DNA of 54,033 nucleotides from an uncultured beta proteobacterium. Its GTDB lineage: Bacteria > Pseudomonadota > Gammaproteobacteria > Burkholderiales > Burkholderiaceae_C. Below the pieces are notes generated by a model, which made no database searches, was not told where the DNA came from, and saw only the letters and a list, made by a program, of their open reading frames with translations. The first letter of the stretch is position 1; the number at the start of each line of letters is the position of its first letter. A program made the position numbers and the translations under genes. Of this stretch, positions 41,041 to 48,870 are shown in pieces. The stretch covers positions 1 to 54,033 of the forward strand of contig CAIUDG010000054.1 in NCBI GenBank assembly GCA_903897925.1, written 5' to 3'.

Positions 41041-42318
41041 TTACACCGCTTCCAGCGCCAGCAATTCGGCCACGGTCTGGCGCCGGCGAATCAAGCGCGG
41101 CTGCCCGCCCTCCACCAGCACTTCGGCAATCAGCGGGCGCGTGTTGTAGTTCGACGACATGGACGCGCCATAGGCCCCGGTGTCATGCAGCACCAGCAGA
41201 TCACCCACCTGCGCCGCCGGCAGCGTGCGCTGCAGCACCACACCGCCTTCGGCCTGGGTGAACACATCACCTGACTCGCACAGCGGTCCGGCCACCACCG
41301 TGCCCTGGCTGGCGCCCTGGGGCACGCTGCCGTCGGCATGCAAAATTTCCATGCCATGGTGGCTGCCGTACATGGACGGCCGCATCAAGTCGCCAAAACC
41401 GGCGTCCACCAGCACAAAAGGCTGGCTGCCCTGGCGCTTGGTGGCACGCACCTCAGTGATCAGCACGCCCGACTCGGCCACCAGATAGCGGCCCGGCTCA
41501 ATCTCCAATTGCAGCGCATGGCCAAGCATGTCGGCCATGGTGTTGCGCGCGGCGTCCCAAAGGGAAAAATAATGCGCCGTATCAATCGTCGGCTGGCCTT
41601 CCTGGTAAGGAATCGACAAACCACCACCAGCCGAAATGGCCTGCAGATCAAGCCCGGCGGACTGAACCGTGCGCACCAGTGCCACCATGGCGGCACAGAC
41701 TTCCTGCAAATGGGCGTAGTCAACACCCGAGCCGATATGCATGTGCAAGCCCTGCAAATTCAAACCCAGGGCGCGAATTTGGGCACAGGCCTGCGGCAAT
41801 TCGGCGTGCCAGATGCCGTGCTTGCTGTGCTCGCCACCGGTGTTGGTCTTGTTGCTATGGCCATGGCCAAAGCCCGGATTGATGCGCAGCCAAACCGGGT
41901 GTCCCGGGCTGTGCGCCGCCAGCTGGCCGAGCATGTCCAGCGAACCGCAGTTCACCGGTATGCCCAGCGCGCTGACGCGCGCCAGCGTGGCGCGGTCCAT
42001 TACGTCGGCAGTGAACACAATCTCGGCATGGCCGTTGTGCAAGCCGGGCTGGTAGCCGGCAGCCAGGGCACGTTCGATCTCGCCCAGGGACACCGCGTCC
42101 ACCAGCACGCCGCGCGCCTTCATAAAGCGCAGCAAATGGGTGTTGGAGTTGGCCTTCTGGGCAAAACGCAGCACGTCAAACTGCTGCAGCGCGGCAATGC
42201 GCGCGGCAATGGTGGCGGCGTCATAGGCCCAGACGGGGGTGCCGAATTCGGCGGCCATGGCGGCCAGTTGAGCGGGGGTAAATGGGTTCATGGGCGCATC
42301 ATGCCGCGGCTTATCCAT
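41041..42318 (-). CDS. lysA: Diaminopimelate decarboxylase
   Basis: PLP enzyme that makes L-lysine from meso-diaminopimelate. It is 425 residues from 42318, or 416 from an ATG at 42291; neither start has a clear ribosome-binding site. The sequence follows the E. coli LysA type closely: PLP-binding Lys in LRFAQKANSN, VSLGEIERALAAGYQPG, HMHIGSGVDY, the PLP-phosphate loop SAGGGLSIPY, EIEPGRYLV, and the active-site Cys in GPLCESGDVF. It is divergent from a LysR-type gene 63 bases away, as in E. coli, where LysR activates lysA. Confidence 0.95.
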   Translation of the reverse strand: MDKPRHDAPMNPFTPAQLAAMAAEFGTPVWAYDAATIAARIAALQQFDVLRFAQKANSNTHLLRFMKARGVLVDAVSLGEIERALAAGYQPGLHNGHAEIVFTADVMDRATLARVSALGIPVNCGSLDMLGQLAAHSPGHPVWLRINPGFGHGHSNKTNTGGEHSKHGIWHAELPQACAQIRALGLNLQGLHMHIGSGVDYAHLQEVCAAMVALVRTVQSAGLDLQAISAGGGLSIPYQEGQPTIDTAHYFSLWDAARNTMADMLGHALQLEIEPGRYLVAESGVLITEVRATKRQGSQPFVLVDAGFGDLMRPSMYGSHHGMEILHADGSVPQGASQGTVVAGPLCESGDVFTQAEGGVVLQRTLPAAQVGDLLVLHDTGAYGASMSSNYNTRPLIAEVLVEGGQPRLIRRRQTVAELLALEAV

Positions 42319-42381
42319 GCTGACAATGCCAATTTAGTGCATCATCTATTCATTACTGATATACAAACCCGGAAACACGCC

Positions 42382-43335
42382 ATGCCGGACCTCCCTTTAG
42401 ACGCCGCTGCAGCGGCGCCGCTCACACACCGCCAGCTCAGCCTGTTTCGCGACATCATGCGCCACGGCAGCCTGAGCCGCGCCGCCGCAGCCGGCGCCAC
42501 CAGCCAGCCCACCCTGAGCCGCGAACTGGCGCGGCTGGAGCAGTTGCTCGGCTTTGAGCTGTTTGACCGCGTGCGCGGCCGCCTGCGCCCCACCGCCCAG
42601 GCCTTGGCGCTGATGCAGGAGGTCGAACGCTCCTTCATTGGTCTGGAACACATTGCCTTGCGCGCCCAGGAGCTGCGCACGCTGGGCGCCGCACGCCTGC
42701 GCCTGGCCTGCCTGCCGGCGCTGGCCCATGCCCTGGTGCCGCGCGCACTGCGCCAACTGGCGGCGCTGCAACCGCAGGCGCTGGTCAGCGTGCATCCGAT
42801 GGAGTCACCCTGGCTGGAGCAGGCGCTGGCGGCACAGCGCTTCGATCTCGGTGTGGGCGAAGCCAGCAGCGCCCCAGACGAACTGGCCTCGCGGCTGCTG
42901 CTGGACTGCCAGGAAGTAGCCGTGCTGCCCAGCAGCCATGCGCTGTGCCGCAAGCCACGGCTGGAACTGCAAGACTTTGCCGGCCAGCGCTTTATCAACC
43001 TGGCGCCGCAAGACCCCTACCGGCAGGCGATTGACCGCCGCTTTGCCGAGGCGGGCGTGCAGCGCCTGCAATACCTGGAAACCGAAAGCGCGGTGGCGAT
43101 TTGCGCCATGGTGCGCCAGGGCCTGGGGCTGGCGATTGTCAATCCGCTGAGTGCGCTGGAATGTGCCGGACCCGGACTGGAAGTGCGCGCGCTGAACGCC
43201 AGCCTGCCGTTTCACGTGCGCCTGCTGCTGCCACAGGTGGCAAGCCCGCACCCGCTGCGCGCGGCACTGGAACAGGCACTGCAACAGGCCGCGCAGGAAA
43301 TCGACAGCGCATTGGCACAGACCGCCAGGCGCTAA
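42382..43335 (+). CDS. lysR: LysR-family transcriptional regulator, probable lysA activator
   Basis: 317 residues. The N-terminal winged HTH (about 15-75) contains LTHRQLSLFRDIMRHGSLSR and SQPTLSRELARLEQLLG, followed by the linker helix. The C-terminal effector-binding region (about 100-300) has the usual two-lobe pattern, with the AICAMVRQGLGLAIVNPL segment. Divergent orientation to lysA with a 63-base spacer is the classical LTTR arrangement and suggests control of lysA and of itself. The effector would be diaminopimelate or lysine by analogy with E. coli. The gene converges on a hydrolase gene six bases away. Confidence 0.88.
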   Translation: MPDLPLDAAAAAPLTHRQLSLFRDIMRHGSLSRAAAAGATSQPTLSRELARLEQLLGFELFDRVRGRLRPTAQALALMQEVERSFIGLEHIALRAQELRTLGAARLRLACLPALAHALVPRALRQLAALQPQALVSVHPMESPWLEQALAAQRFDLGVGEASSAPDELASRLLLDCQEVAVLPSSHALCRKPRLELQDFAGQRFINLAPQDPYRQAIDRRFAEAGVQRLQYLETESAVAICAMVRQGLGLAIVNPLSALECAGPGLEVRALNASLPFHVRLLLPQVASPHPLRAALEQALQQAAQEIDSALAQTARR

Positions 43336-43341
43336 GCCGCC

Positions 43342-44151
43342 TCAGACCACGCCGTGCGTGGCCAGCCAGCGCAGGCAGCGCTGGTAGCCATCGGCAGCAT
43401 CGTCGGCACGGTAGCTGGGCCGGTAGTCGGCATGAAATGCGTGCGGCGCATCCGGGTAGAGCACAAATTCGCTGCCGGCCGCCGCCGCATTGCCCTGCGC
43501 CGCGCCCTGCGCCAGCGCCTGCTTCATCTGGTCCACTGTGGACAACGGAATGCCGGTGTCCTGACCACCGTACAAGCCCAGCACCGGCGCATGCAGTTTG
43601 TCTGCGACATCCAGCGCCTGCAACGGCGACAGTTCCGTCGGCACGCCGACCAGGCGGCCATACCAGGCCACACCGGCCTTGATCTGCGGGTTGTGCGCAC
43701 AGTACAGCCAGGTCGCCCGGCCGCCCCAGCAAAAACCGGTGATGCCCATGCGCTGGCGGTCGCCACCATGGATGCACGCCCAATCCAGCGCGCCATCCAG
43801 ATCGGCCAGCACCTGGGCCTGCGGCACCCGGTTGACCAGTTCGGACATCAGCACGCCCATATCGGTATAGGCACTGGCATCGCCCTGGCGCGCATACAGA
43901 TCGGGCGCGAGCGCCAGATAGCCCTGCTGCGCAAATCGCCGGCACACGTCAACGATGTAGTCATGCAGGCCAAATATTTCCTGCACCACCAACACCACGG
44001 GCAAGTGGTCCTTGCCCTGTGGTGCAGCGTAGAAAAAGGGCACCTCAAAACCGGCCACGGTATAGCTGCTGCGCGCGCAGTGCAAGCCGGCTTCCGACGT
44101 GGTGATAGCGGTCTGGGGGACGATGGGTTGGGCAGTAGGTGCGTAGGTCAT
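43342..44151 (-). CDS. Dienelactone hydrolase family protein
   Basis: Alpha/beta-hydrolase of 269 residues, probably cytoplasmic. The nucleophile Cys lies in GITGFCWGGRA, the Asp in YGGQDTGIP and the His in DAPHAFHADYR, giving the Cys-Asp-His triad of dienelactone hydrolases. VVLVVQEIFGLHDYI and ALAPDLYARQGD are further family blocks. The start at 44151 gives a short N-terminal extension without a signal. It lies ten bases after polA and is probably cotranscribed. The in vivo substrate cannot be told: true dienelactone hydrolases act in chlorocatechol breakdown, but no other such gene is here. Confidence 0.9.
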   Translation of the reverse strand: MTYAPTAQPIVPQTAITTSEAGLHCARSSYTVAGFEVPFFYAAPQGKDHLPVVLVVQEIFGLHDYIVDVCRRFAQQGYLALAPDLYARQGDASAYTDMGVLMSELVNRVPQAQVLADLDGALDWACIHGGDRQRMGITGFCWGGRATWLYCAHNPQIKAGVAWYGRLVGVPTELSPLQALDVADKLHAPVLGLYGGQDTGIPLSTVDQMKQALAQGAAQGNAAAAGSEFVLYPDAPHAFHADYRPSYRADDAADGYQRCLRWLATHGVV

Positions 44152-44161
44152 GGCCCGCAGT

Positions 44162-46972
44162 TTAATGGGCCTGGTCCCAGTTGGCGCCAACACCAACTTC
44201 GGCCAGCAACGGCACCTTCAGCGCCGCCACCCCGGCCATGCAACGCGGGATTTCGGTTTTCAGCCACTCGACCTCGGCCTGCGGCACCTCAAACACCAGT
44301 TCATCGTGCACCTGCATGATCATCCGGGTACCGCGCTGACCGGCGTCGAGCACGCGCTGCACTTCGACCATGCTGAGCTTGATCAGGTCGGCCGCCGTGC
44401 CCTGCATCGGCGCATTGATGGCGGCGCGTTCGGCACCGGCGCGGCGCGGGCCATTCGCCGAATTGATTTCCGGCAGGTACAGGCGCCGGCCAAACACGGT
44501 CTGCACATAGCCGTTCGCCTTGGCCTCTGCGCGGGTCCGGTCCATATAGTCCTTGACGCCGGGATAGCGCTCGAAATAGCGCGTGATGTAGTTTTTGGCC
44601 GCGGTGTTGTCGATGCCCAGGTTGCGCGCCAGCCCATAGGCACTCATGCCGTAAATCAGGCCGAAATTGATCACCTTGGCAAAGCGCCGCTGCTCGCTGC
44701 TGACCTGGTCCAGCGCCACGCCGAACACTTCGGCGGCGGTGGCCCGGTGCACGTCCAGGCCTTCATGGAAAGCGCGCAGCAGCGCGGCGTCGTCACTGAT
44801 GTGGGCCATGATGCGCAACTCGATCTGGCTGTAATCGGCGCTGGCAATCAGGCAGCCGGGTTCGGCCACAAAGGCTTCGCGCACGCGGCGCCCTTCGGGT
44901 GTGCGAATCGGAATATTCTGCAGATTGGGGTCGTTGCTGGACAGGCGTCCGGTCACTGCCACGGCCTGCGCGTAATGCGTGTGCACGCGCCCAGTACGCG
45001 GCAGGGCCAGTTGCGCCAGCTTGTCGGTGTAGGTGCCCTTGAGCTTGGCCAGACCGCGGTGCTCCAGAATTTTGGCCGGCAACGGAAAGTCTTCGGCCAA
45101 TTTTTCCAGCACTTCCTCGTCGGTGCTGGGTGCGCCGGTGGCGGTTTTCTTGACCACCGGTAGACCCAGCTTGGTAAAGAAAATTTCGCCAATCTGTTTT
45201 GGACTGCCGAGGTTGAACACCTGCCCGGCCAGTTCATGCGCCTCGCCTTCGAGTTGCATGATGCGCTGGCCCAGCGCATGGCTTTGCGCCGCCAGCGTGG
45301 CGGCGTCGATGCGCACGCCGTTGCGCTCAATCCGGTACAGCGCCTCGCTGCTGTCGATTTCCAGCGCGTAAATGAATTTCAGGCCGTCGTTGGCCTGCAG
45401 CTGTGGCCACAGCACCTGGTGCACATCCAGCGTCTGTTCGGCGTCTTCGCAGGCGTACTCGGCGGCTTTGGCGATATCGACCTGGTCAAAGGTGATCTGG
45501 TTTACGCCCTTGCCACACAAATCCTCAAAGCTGATGCCGCCGCGGCCCAGGTGGCGCTCGGCCAGGCTGGACAGGCCATGCGGCTTGTGCACTTCCAGTA
45601 CATAGCTCTGCAGCATGGTGTCGTGCACATAGCCCTGCACCTCGATGCCGTGGTTGGCAAACACATGGCGGTCGTATTTGATGTGCTGTCCGAGCTTGTG
45701 CGCTTGCGGATTTTCCAGCCAGGGCTTGAGCCGGGCCAGCACCGCGTCGCGCGGCAACTGGGTTTCGGCACCCGGATAGCAGTGCGCCAGCGGAATATAG
45801 GCCGCCTGACCCGAGCTCACGCACAGGCTGATACCGACTATTTCAGCGCGCATTTCGTCCAGCGACGTGGTTTCGGTGTCCAGCGCAGTCAGCCCGGCGG
45901 CGCCGATGCGCGCCAGCCAGACTTCCAGCGCCTCCCAGCTCAGCACGGTGTCGTAGTGCAGTGCGCGCGGCGCAGCCGCTGCCACGGGCGCGGCCGGACT
46001 TTCCTCGGCTTCGTCAAACAAACCCGGCGTGGCCGGCGCAGCGGAACGCTTGGGCGCCGCCCCTGTGAGCGCCGCTGCGGCCGGCTCGGCACCAACCGAG
46101 CGGGCCAGTCCCTTGAAGCCAAAGCGCGTATAAAACGCGCCCAGGCCACTGGCATCCTGCGCCAGGGCGCGCAGGCCTTCGAGCTCGGGGAATCCCGGCA
46201 CATGCGCCTGCAAATCACAGTCGGTGCGGATCGTCAGCAGCTGGCGCCCGGTCGGCAACCAGTCCAGCGCCTTGCGCAGGTTCTCGCCGACCACGCCCTT
46301 GATTTGCGCGGCGTGCGCCACCACGCCCTGCAGCGAACCGTATTCCTGCAGCCACTTGACGGCGGTCTTGGGGCCGACTTTTTCCACGCCGGGCACGTTG
46401 TCCACGGTGTCGCCGACCAGGGTCTGGTAGTCCAGCATCAGGTGCGCCGGCACACCAAACTCGGCTTCCACCCCGGCCAGGTCGCGGCGCTTGCCGTTCA
46501 TGGTGTCAATGATGGTGATGCGCTCGTTGACCAGCTGCGCCAGGTCCTTGTCACCACTGCTGACAATCACGTCGAATTCGCGCTGCGCGGCGGCATGGGC
46601 CAGGGTGCCGATAACATCGTCGGCCTCGACCCCGGGCACATCCAGCACGCACCAGCCGAGCAGGCGCACCATGGTGTGGATCGGCTCGATCTGGGCACGC
46701 AAGTCCTCCGGCATCGGCGCGCGCTGGGCCTTGTACTGCGGATAAATGGCGTCGCGAAATGTCGGCCCCTTGGCGTCGAAAACGCAGGCCACATAGTCGG
46801 CCGGCACTTCCTTGCGCAGGCTCTGCAGCATATTGATCATGCCGCGGATGGCGCCGGTCGGCGCACTGTTCGGGTCGCCGGCCACGGCGCGCAAATCGGG
46901 CATGGCGTGGAAGGCGCGGTACAGATAGCTGGAGCCATCCACCAGCAGCAGGGTTTTCTTGGGTTCACTCAT
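44162..46972 (-). CDS. polA: DNA polymerase I
   Basis: Replication and repair polymerase, 936 residues from the ATG at 46972. The N-terminal 5'-3' nuclease (about 1-290) contains LLLVDGSSYLYRAFHAMP and VVSSGDKDLAQLV. A less conserved Ala/Pro-rich linker follows. The 3'-5' exonuclease (about 345-540) is intact, with the DTETTSLDE motif. The polymerase domain has motif A SADYSQIELRIMAHIS, motif B RRFAKVINFGLIYGMSAYG and motif C MQVHDELVFEVP. It is divergent from thrB (68-base spacer). The linker is longer than in E. coli. Confidence 0.98.
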   Translation of the reverse strand: MSEPKKTLLLVDGSSYLYRAFHAMPDLRAVAGDPNSAPTGAIRGMINMLQSLRKEVPADYVACVFDAKGPTFRDAIYPQYKAQRAPMPEDLRAQIEPIHTMVRLLGWCVLDVPGVEADDVIGTLAHAAAQREFDVIVSSGDKDLAQLVNERITIIDTMNGKRRDLAGVEAEFGVPAHLMLDYQTLVGDTVDNVPGVEKVGPKTAVKWLQEYGSLQGVVAHAAQIKGVVGENLRKALDWLPTGRQLLTIRTDCDLQAHVPGFPELEGLRALAQDASGLGAFYTRFGFKGLARSVGAEPAAAALTGAAPKRSAAPATPGLFDEAEESPAAPVAAAAPRALHYDTVLSWEALEVWLARIGAAGLTALDTETTSLDEMRAEIVGISLCVSSGQAAYIPLAHCYPGAETQLPRDAVLARLKPWLENPQAHKLGQHIKYDRHVFANHGIEVQGYVHDTMLQSYVLEVHKPHGLSSLAERHLGRGGISFEDLCGKGVNQITFDQVDIAKAAEYACEDAEQTLDVHQVLWPQLQANDGLKFIYALEIDSSEALYRIERNGVRIDAATLAAQSHALGQRIMQLEGEAHELAGQVFNLGSPKQIGEIFFTKLGLPVVKKTATGAPSTDEEVLEKLAEDFPLPAKILEHRGLAKLKGTYTDKLAQLALPRTGRVHTHYAQAVAVTGRLSSNDPNLQNIPIRTPEGRRVREAFVAEPGCLIASADYSQIELRIMAHISDDAALLRAFHEGLDVHRATAAEVFGVALDQVSSEQRRFAKVINFGLIYGMSAYGLARNLGIDNTAAKNYITRYFERYPGVKDYMDRTRAEAKANGYVQTVFGRRLYLPEINSANGPRRAGAERAAINAPMQGTAADLIKLSMVEVQRVLDAGQRGTRMIMQVHDELVFEVPQAEVEWLKTEIPRCMAGVAALKVPLLAEVGVGANWDQAH

Positions 46973-47040
46973 GCCCGCATTTTGCCTGTGCATCCGCACT
47001 GGCGCGCAGACGGCCCGCGCGGCGGCCCTACAATTCGGGC

Positions 47041-48045
47041 ATGGCGGTATATACAGAGGTCTCTTTCGAAGAGGCCAGCACCTTTCTCGCGTCCCTTGGT
47101 CTCGGCTCCCTGCAAAGCATGGAGGGCTGTGCCGGCGGCATCGAAAACACCAATTATTTTGTCACCACCGACCAGGCGCCCTATGTGCTGACCCTGTTCG
47201 AGCGCCTGACCGCCGAGCAGCTGCCGTTTTATCTGCGGCTGATGAAGCACCTGGCGTTCCGTGGCGTGGCAGTGCCCGACCCGGCCTCCAACCGCGATGG
47301 CGACGTATTGCACAGCCTGGCCGGCAAGCCCGCCGCGGTGGTCAACCTGCTGCAGGGCAAAAGCGTGCTGGCACCCGGCCCGCTGCACTGTGCAGCGGTC
47401 GGCGACATGCTGGCGCGCATGCACCTGGCAGCGCGCGACTTTCCCATGCAGCAGGCCAATTTGCGCGGCCTGCCCTGGTGGAACGACACCGTGCCCGTGG
47501 TGCTGCCGTTTCTGAACGAGGCGCAATCGGCGCTGATTCGCAGCGAGCTGGCCTACCAGAACCATATCGCCAGCCAGTCCAGCTACGGCGCCTTGCCGCG
47601 CGGCCCGATCCATGCCGACCTGTTCCGCGACAACGCCATGTTCGCGTTGCCCACCGAGGACAACGCAGCACCCCGCCTGACCGGTTTCTTCGACTTCTAC
47701 TTCGCCGGCGTCGACACCTGGCTGTTCGATGTGGCGGTGTGCCTGAACGACTGGTGCATCGACCTGGACAGTGGCGTCACCGATGCCGAACGCACGCGCG
47801 CCTTTTTGCAAGCCTACGAGGCAGTGCGCCCCTTGCAAGCACAAGAGCGCAGCCTGCTGCCCGCGCTGCTGCGTGCGGCGGCGCTGCGCTTCTGGTTGTC
47901 ACGCCTGTGGGACCTGCATCTGCCGCGCGAAGCCAGCATGCTGCAGGCGCACGACCCGGCCCATTTTGAACGCGTGCTGCGCCACCGGGTGCAGCAACCG
48001 CTAACCCTGGCCAGCCTGGCAGAAACCGACACTGTCTGCACATGA
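47041..48045 (+). CDS. thrB: Homoserine kinase (type II, APH-like)
   Basis: Phosphorylates homoserine in threonine synthesis. It is 334 residues of the aminoglycoside-phosphotransferase-like ThrB found in many betaproteobacteria and pseudomonads, not the GHMP-type. Motifs are GGIENTNYFVTT, FERLTAEQLPFYLRLMKHL, the catalytic loop GPIHADLFRDNAMF and FFDFYFAGVDTWLFDVAVCL. Its stop codon overlaps the start of the BPSS1780-family gene (ATGA), which implies coupling. Confidence 0.95.
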   Translation: MAVYTEVSFEEASTFLASLGLGSLQSMEGCAGGIENTNYFVTTDQAPYVLTLFERLTAEQLPFYLRLMKHLAFRGVAVPDPASNRDGDVLHSLAGKPAAVVNLLQGKSVLAPGPLHCAAVGDMLARMHLAARDFPMQQANLRGLPWWNDTVPVVLPFLNEAQSALIRSELAYQNHIASQSSYGALPRGPIHADLFRDNAMFALPTEDNAAPRLTGFFDFYFAGVDTWLFDVAVCLNDWCIDLDSGVTDAERTRAFLQAYEAVRPLQAQERSLLPALLRAAALRFWLSRLWDLHLPREASMLQAHDPAHFERVLRHRVQQPLTLASLAETDTVCT

Positions 48046-48842
48046 AACTCCAAATCGTTCCCGCCCGTTCCGGCCTGCAATGGGTCAAATCCGGCATGCG
48101 CACCTTTATGCGCCAGCCGATGGCGCTGGCCGGATTGTTTCTGATGTTCATGGGCCTGATGTCGATGCTGGCCATCGTGCCCTACGTGGGCAACCTGGCA
48201 GCACTGGCCCTGATGCCGGCGGCCACGCTGGGCCTGATGGCGGCCACCCGGGAAGCCATCAATGGCCGCTTCCCTACGCCAACCATCATGCTGAGCGCGT
48301 TTCGTGCCGGCCGCCAGCAGCTGCGCGCCATGCTGATTCTGGGCGCCCTGTACGCGGTAGGCATCCTGCTGATACTCGGCATTTCCGCCACCGCGGACGG
48401 CGGCAAATTTGCCCGCATGTACCTGTTTGGCGGCGAAATCACCGCCGAAGGCTTTTTTGACGCCCAGTTTGAAACCGCCGTGCTGGTGGCGCTGGTCTTG
48501 TACATGCCGATGTCGATGCTGTTCTGGCACGCCCCGGCCCTGGTGCACTGGCATGGCGTGCCGCCGGTGAAAAGTCTGTTCTTCAGCCTGGTTGCCTGTT
48601 TGCGCAACTTTGGCGCCTTCGCGGTCTACAACCTGAGCTGGATGGCGGTAGTGATCGGGCTCGGCATGCTGGTGGCGATTCCGGCCTCGCTGCTGGACAA
48701 CCCGGAAAACATTTCGTTGCTGATGTTTCCGCTGACGCTGCTGATGGCGGCCATGTATTTCACCTCGATCTACTTCAGCTTCCAGGACTGCTTCCAGGCC
48801 GACGCCCAGGACAGCAGCCCCGCTGCGCCCGGCCAGGCCTGA
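48042..48842 (+). CDS. BPSS1780-family membrane protein
   Basis: 266 residues with about five or six hydrophobic helices (for example MALAGLFLMFMGLMSML, MLILGALYAVGILLIL, TAVLVALVLYMPMSMLFW and AVYNLSWMAVVIGLGMLVAI). The opening (GLQWVKSGMRTFMRQP) is typical of the family, which is common in Burkholderiales and has no established function. Translationally coupled to thrB. The downstream uvrD converges on it 28 bases away; a short 6-bp inverted repeat (48853-48867) in that gap could act as a weak bidirectional terminator. Confidence 0.85.
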   Translation: MKLQIVPARSGLQWVKSGMRTFMRQPMALAGLFLMFMGLMSMLAIVPYVGNLAALALMPAATLGLMAATREAINGRFPTPTIMLSAFRAGRQQLRAMLILGALYAVGILLILGISATADGGKFARMYLFGGEITAEGFFDAQFETAVLVALVLYMPMSMLFWHAPALVHWHGVPPVKSLFFSLVACLRNFGAFAVYNLSWMAVVIGLGMLVAIPASLLDNPENISLLMFPLTLLMAAMYFTSIYFSFQDCFQADAQDSSPAAPGQA

Positions 48843-48870
48843 AACCGGCCACACCGGCCAAGCCGGTGCG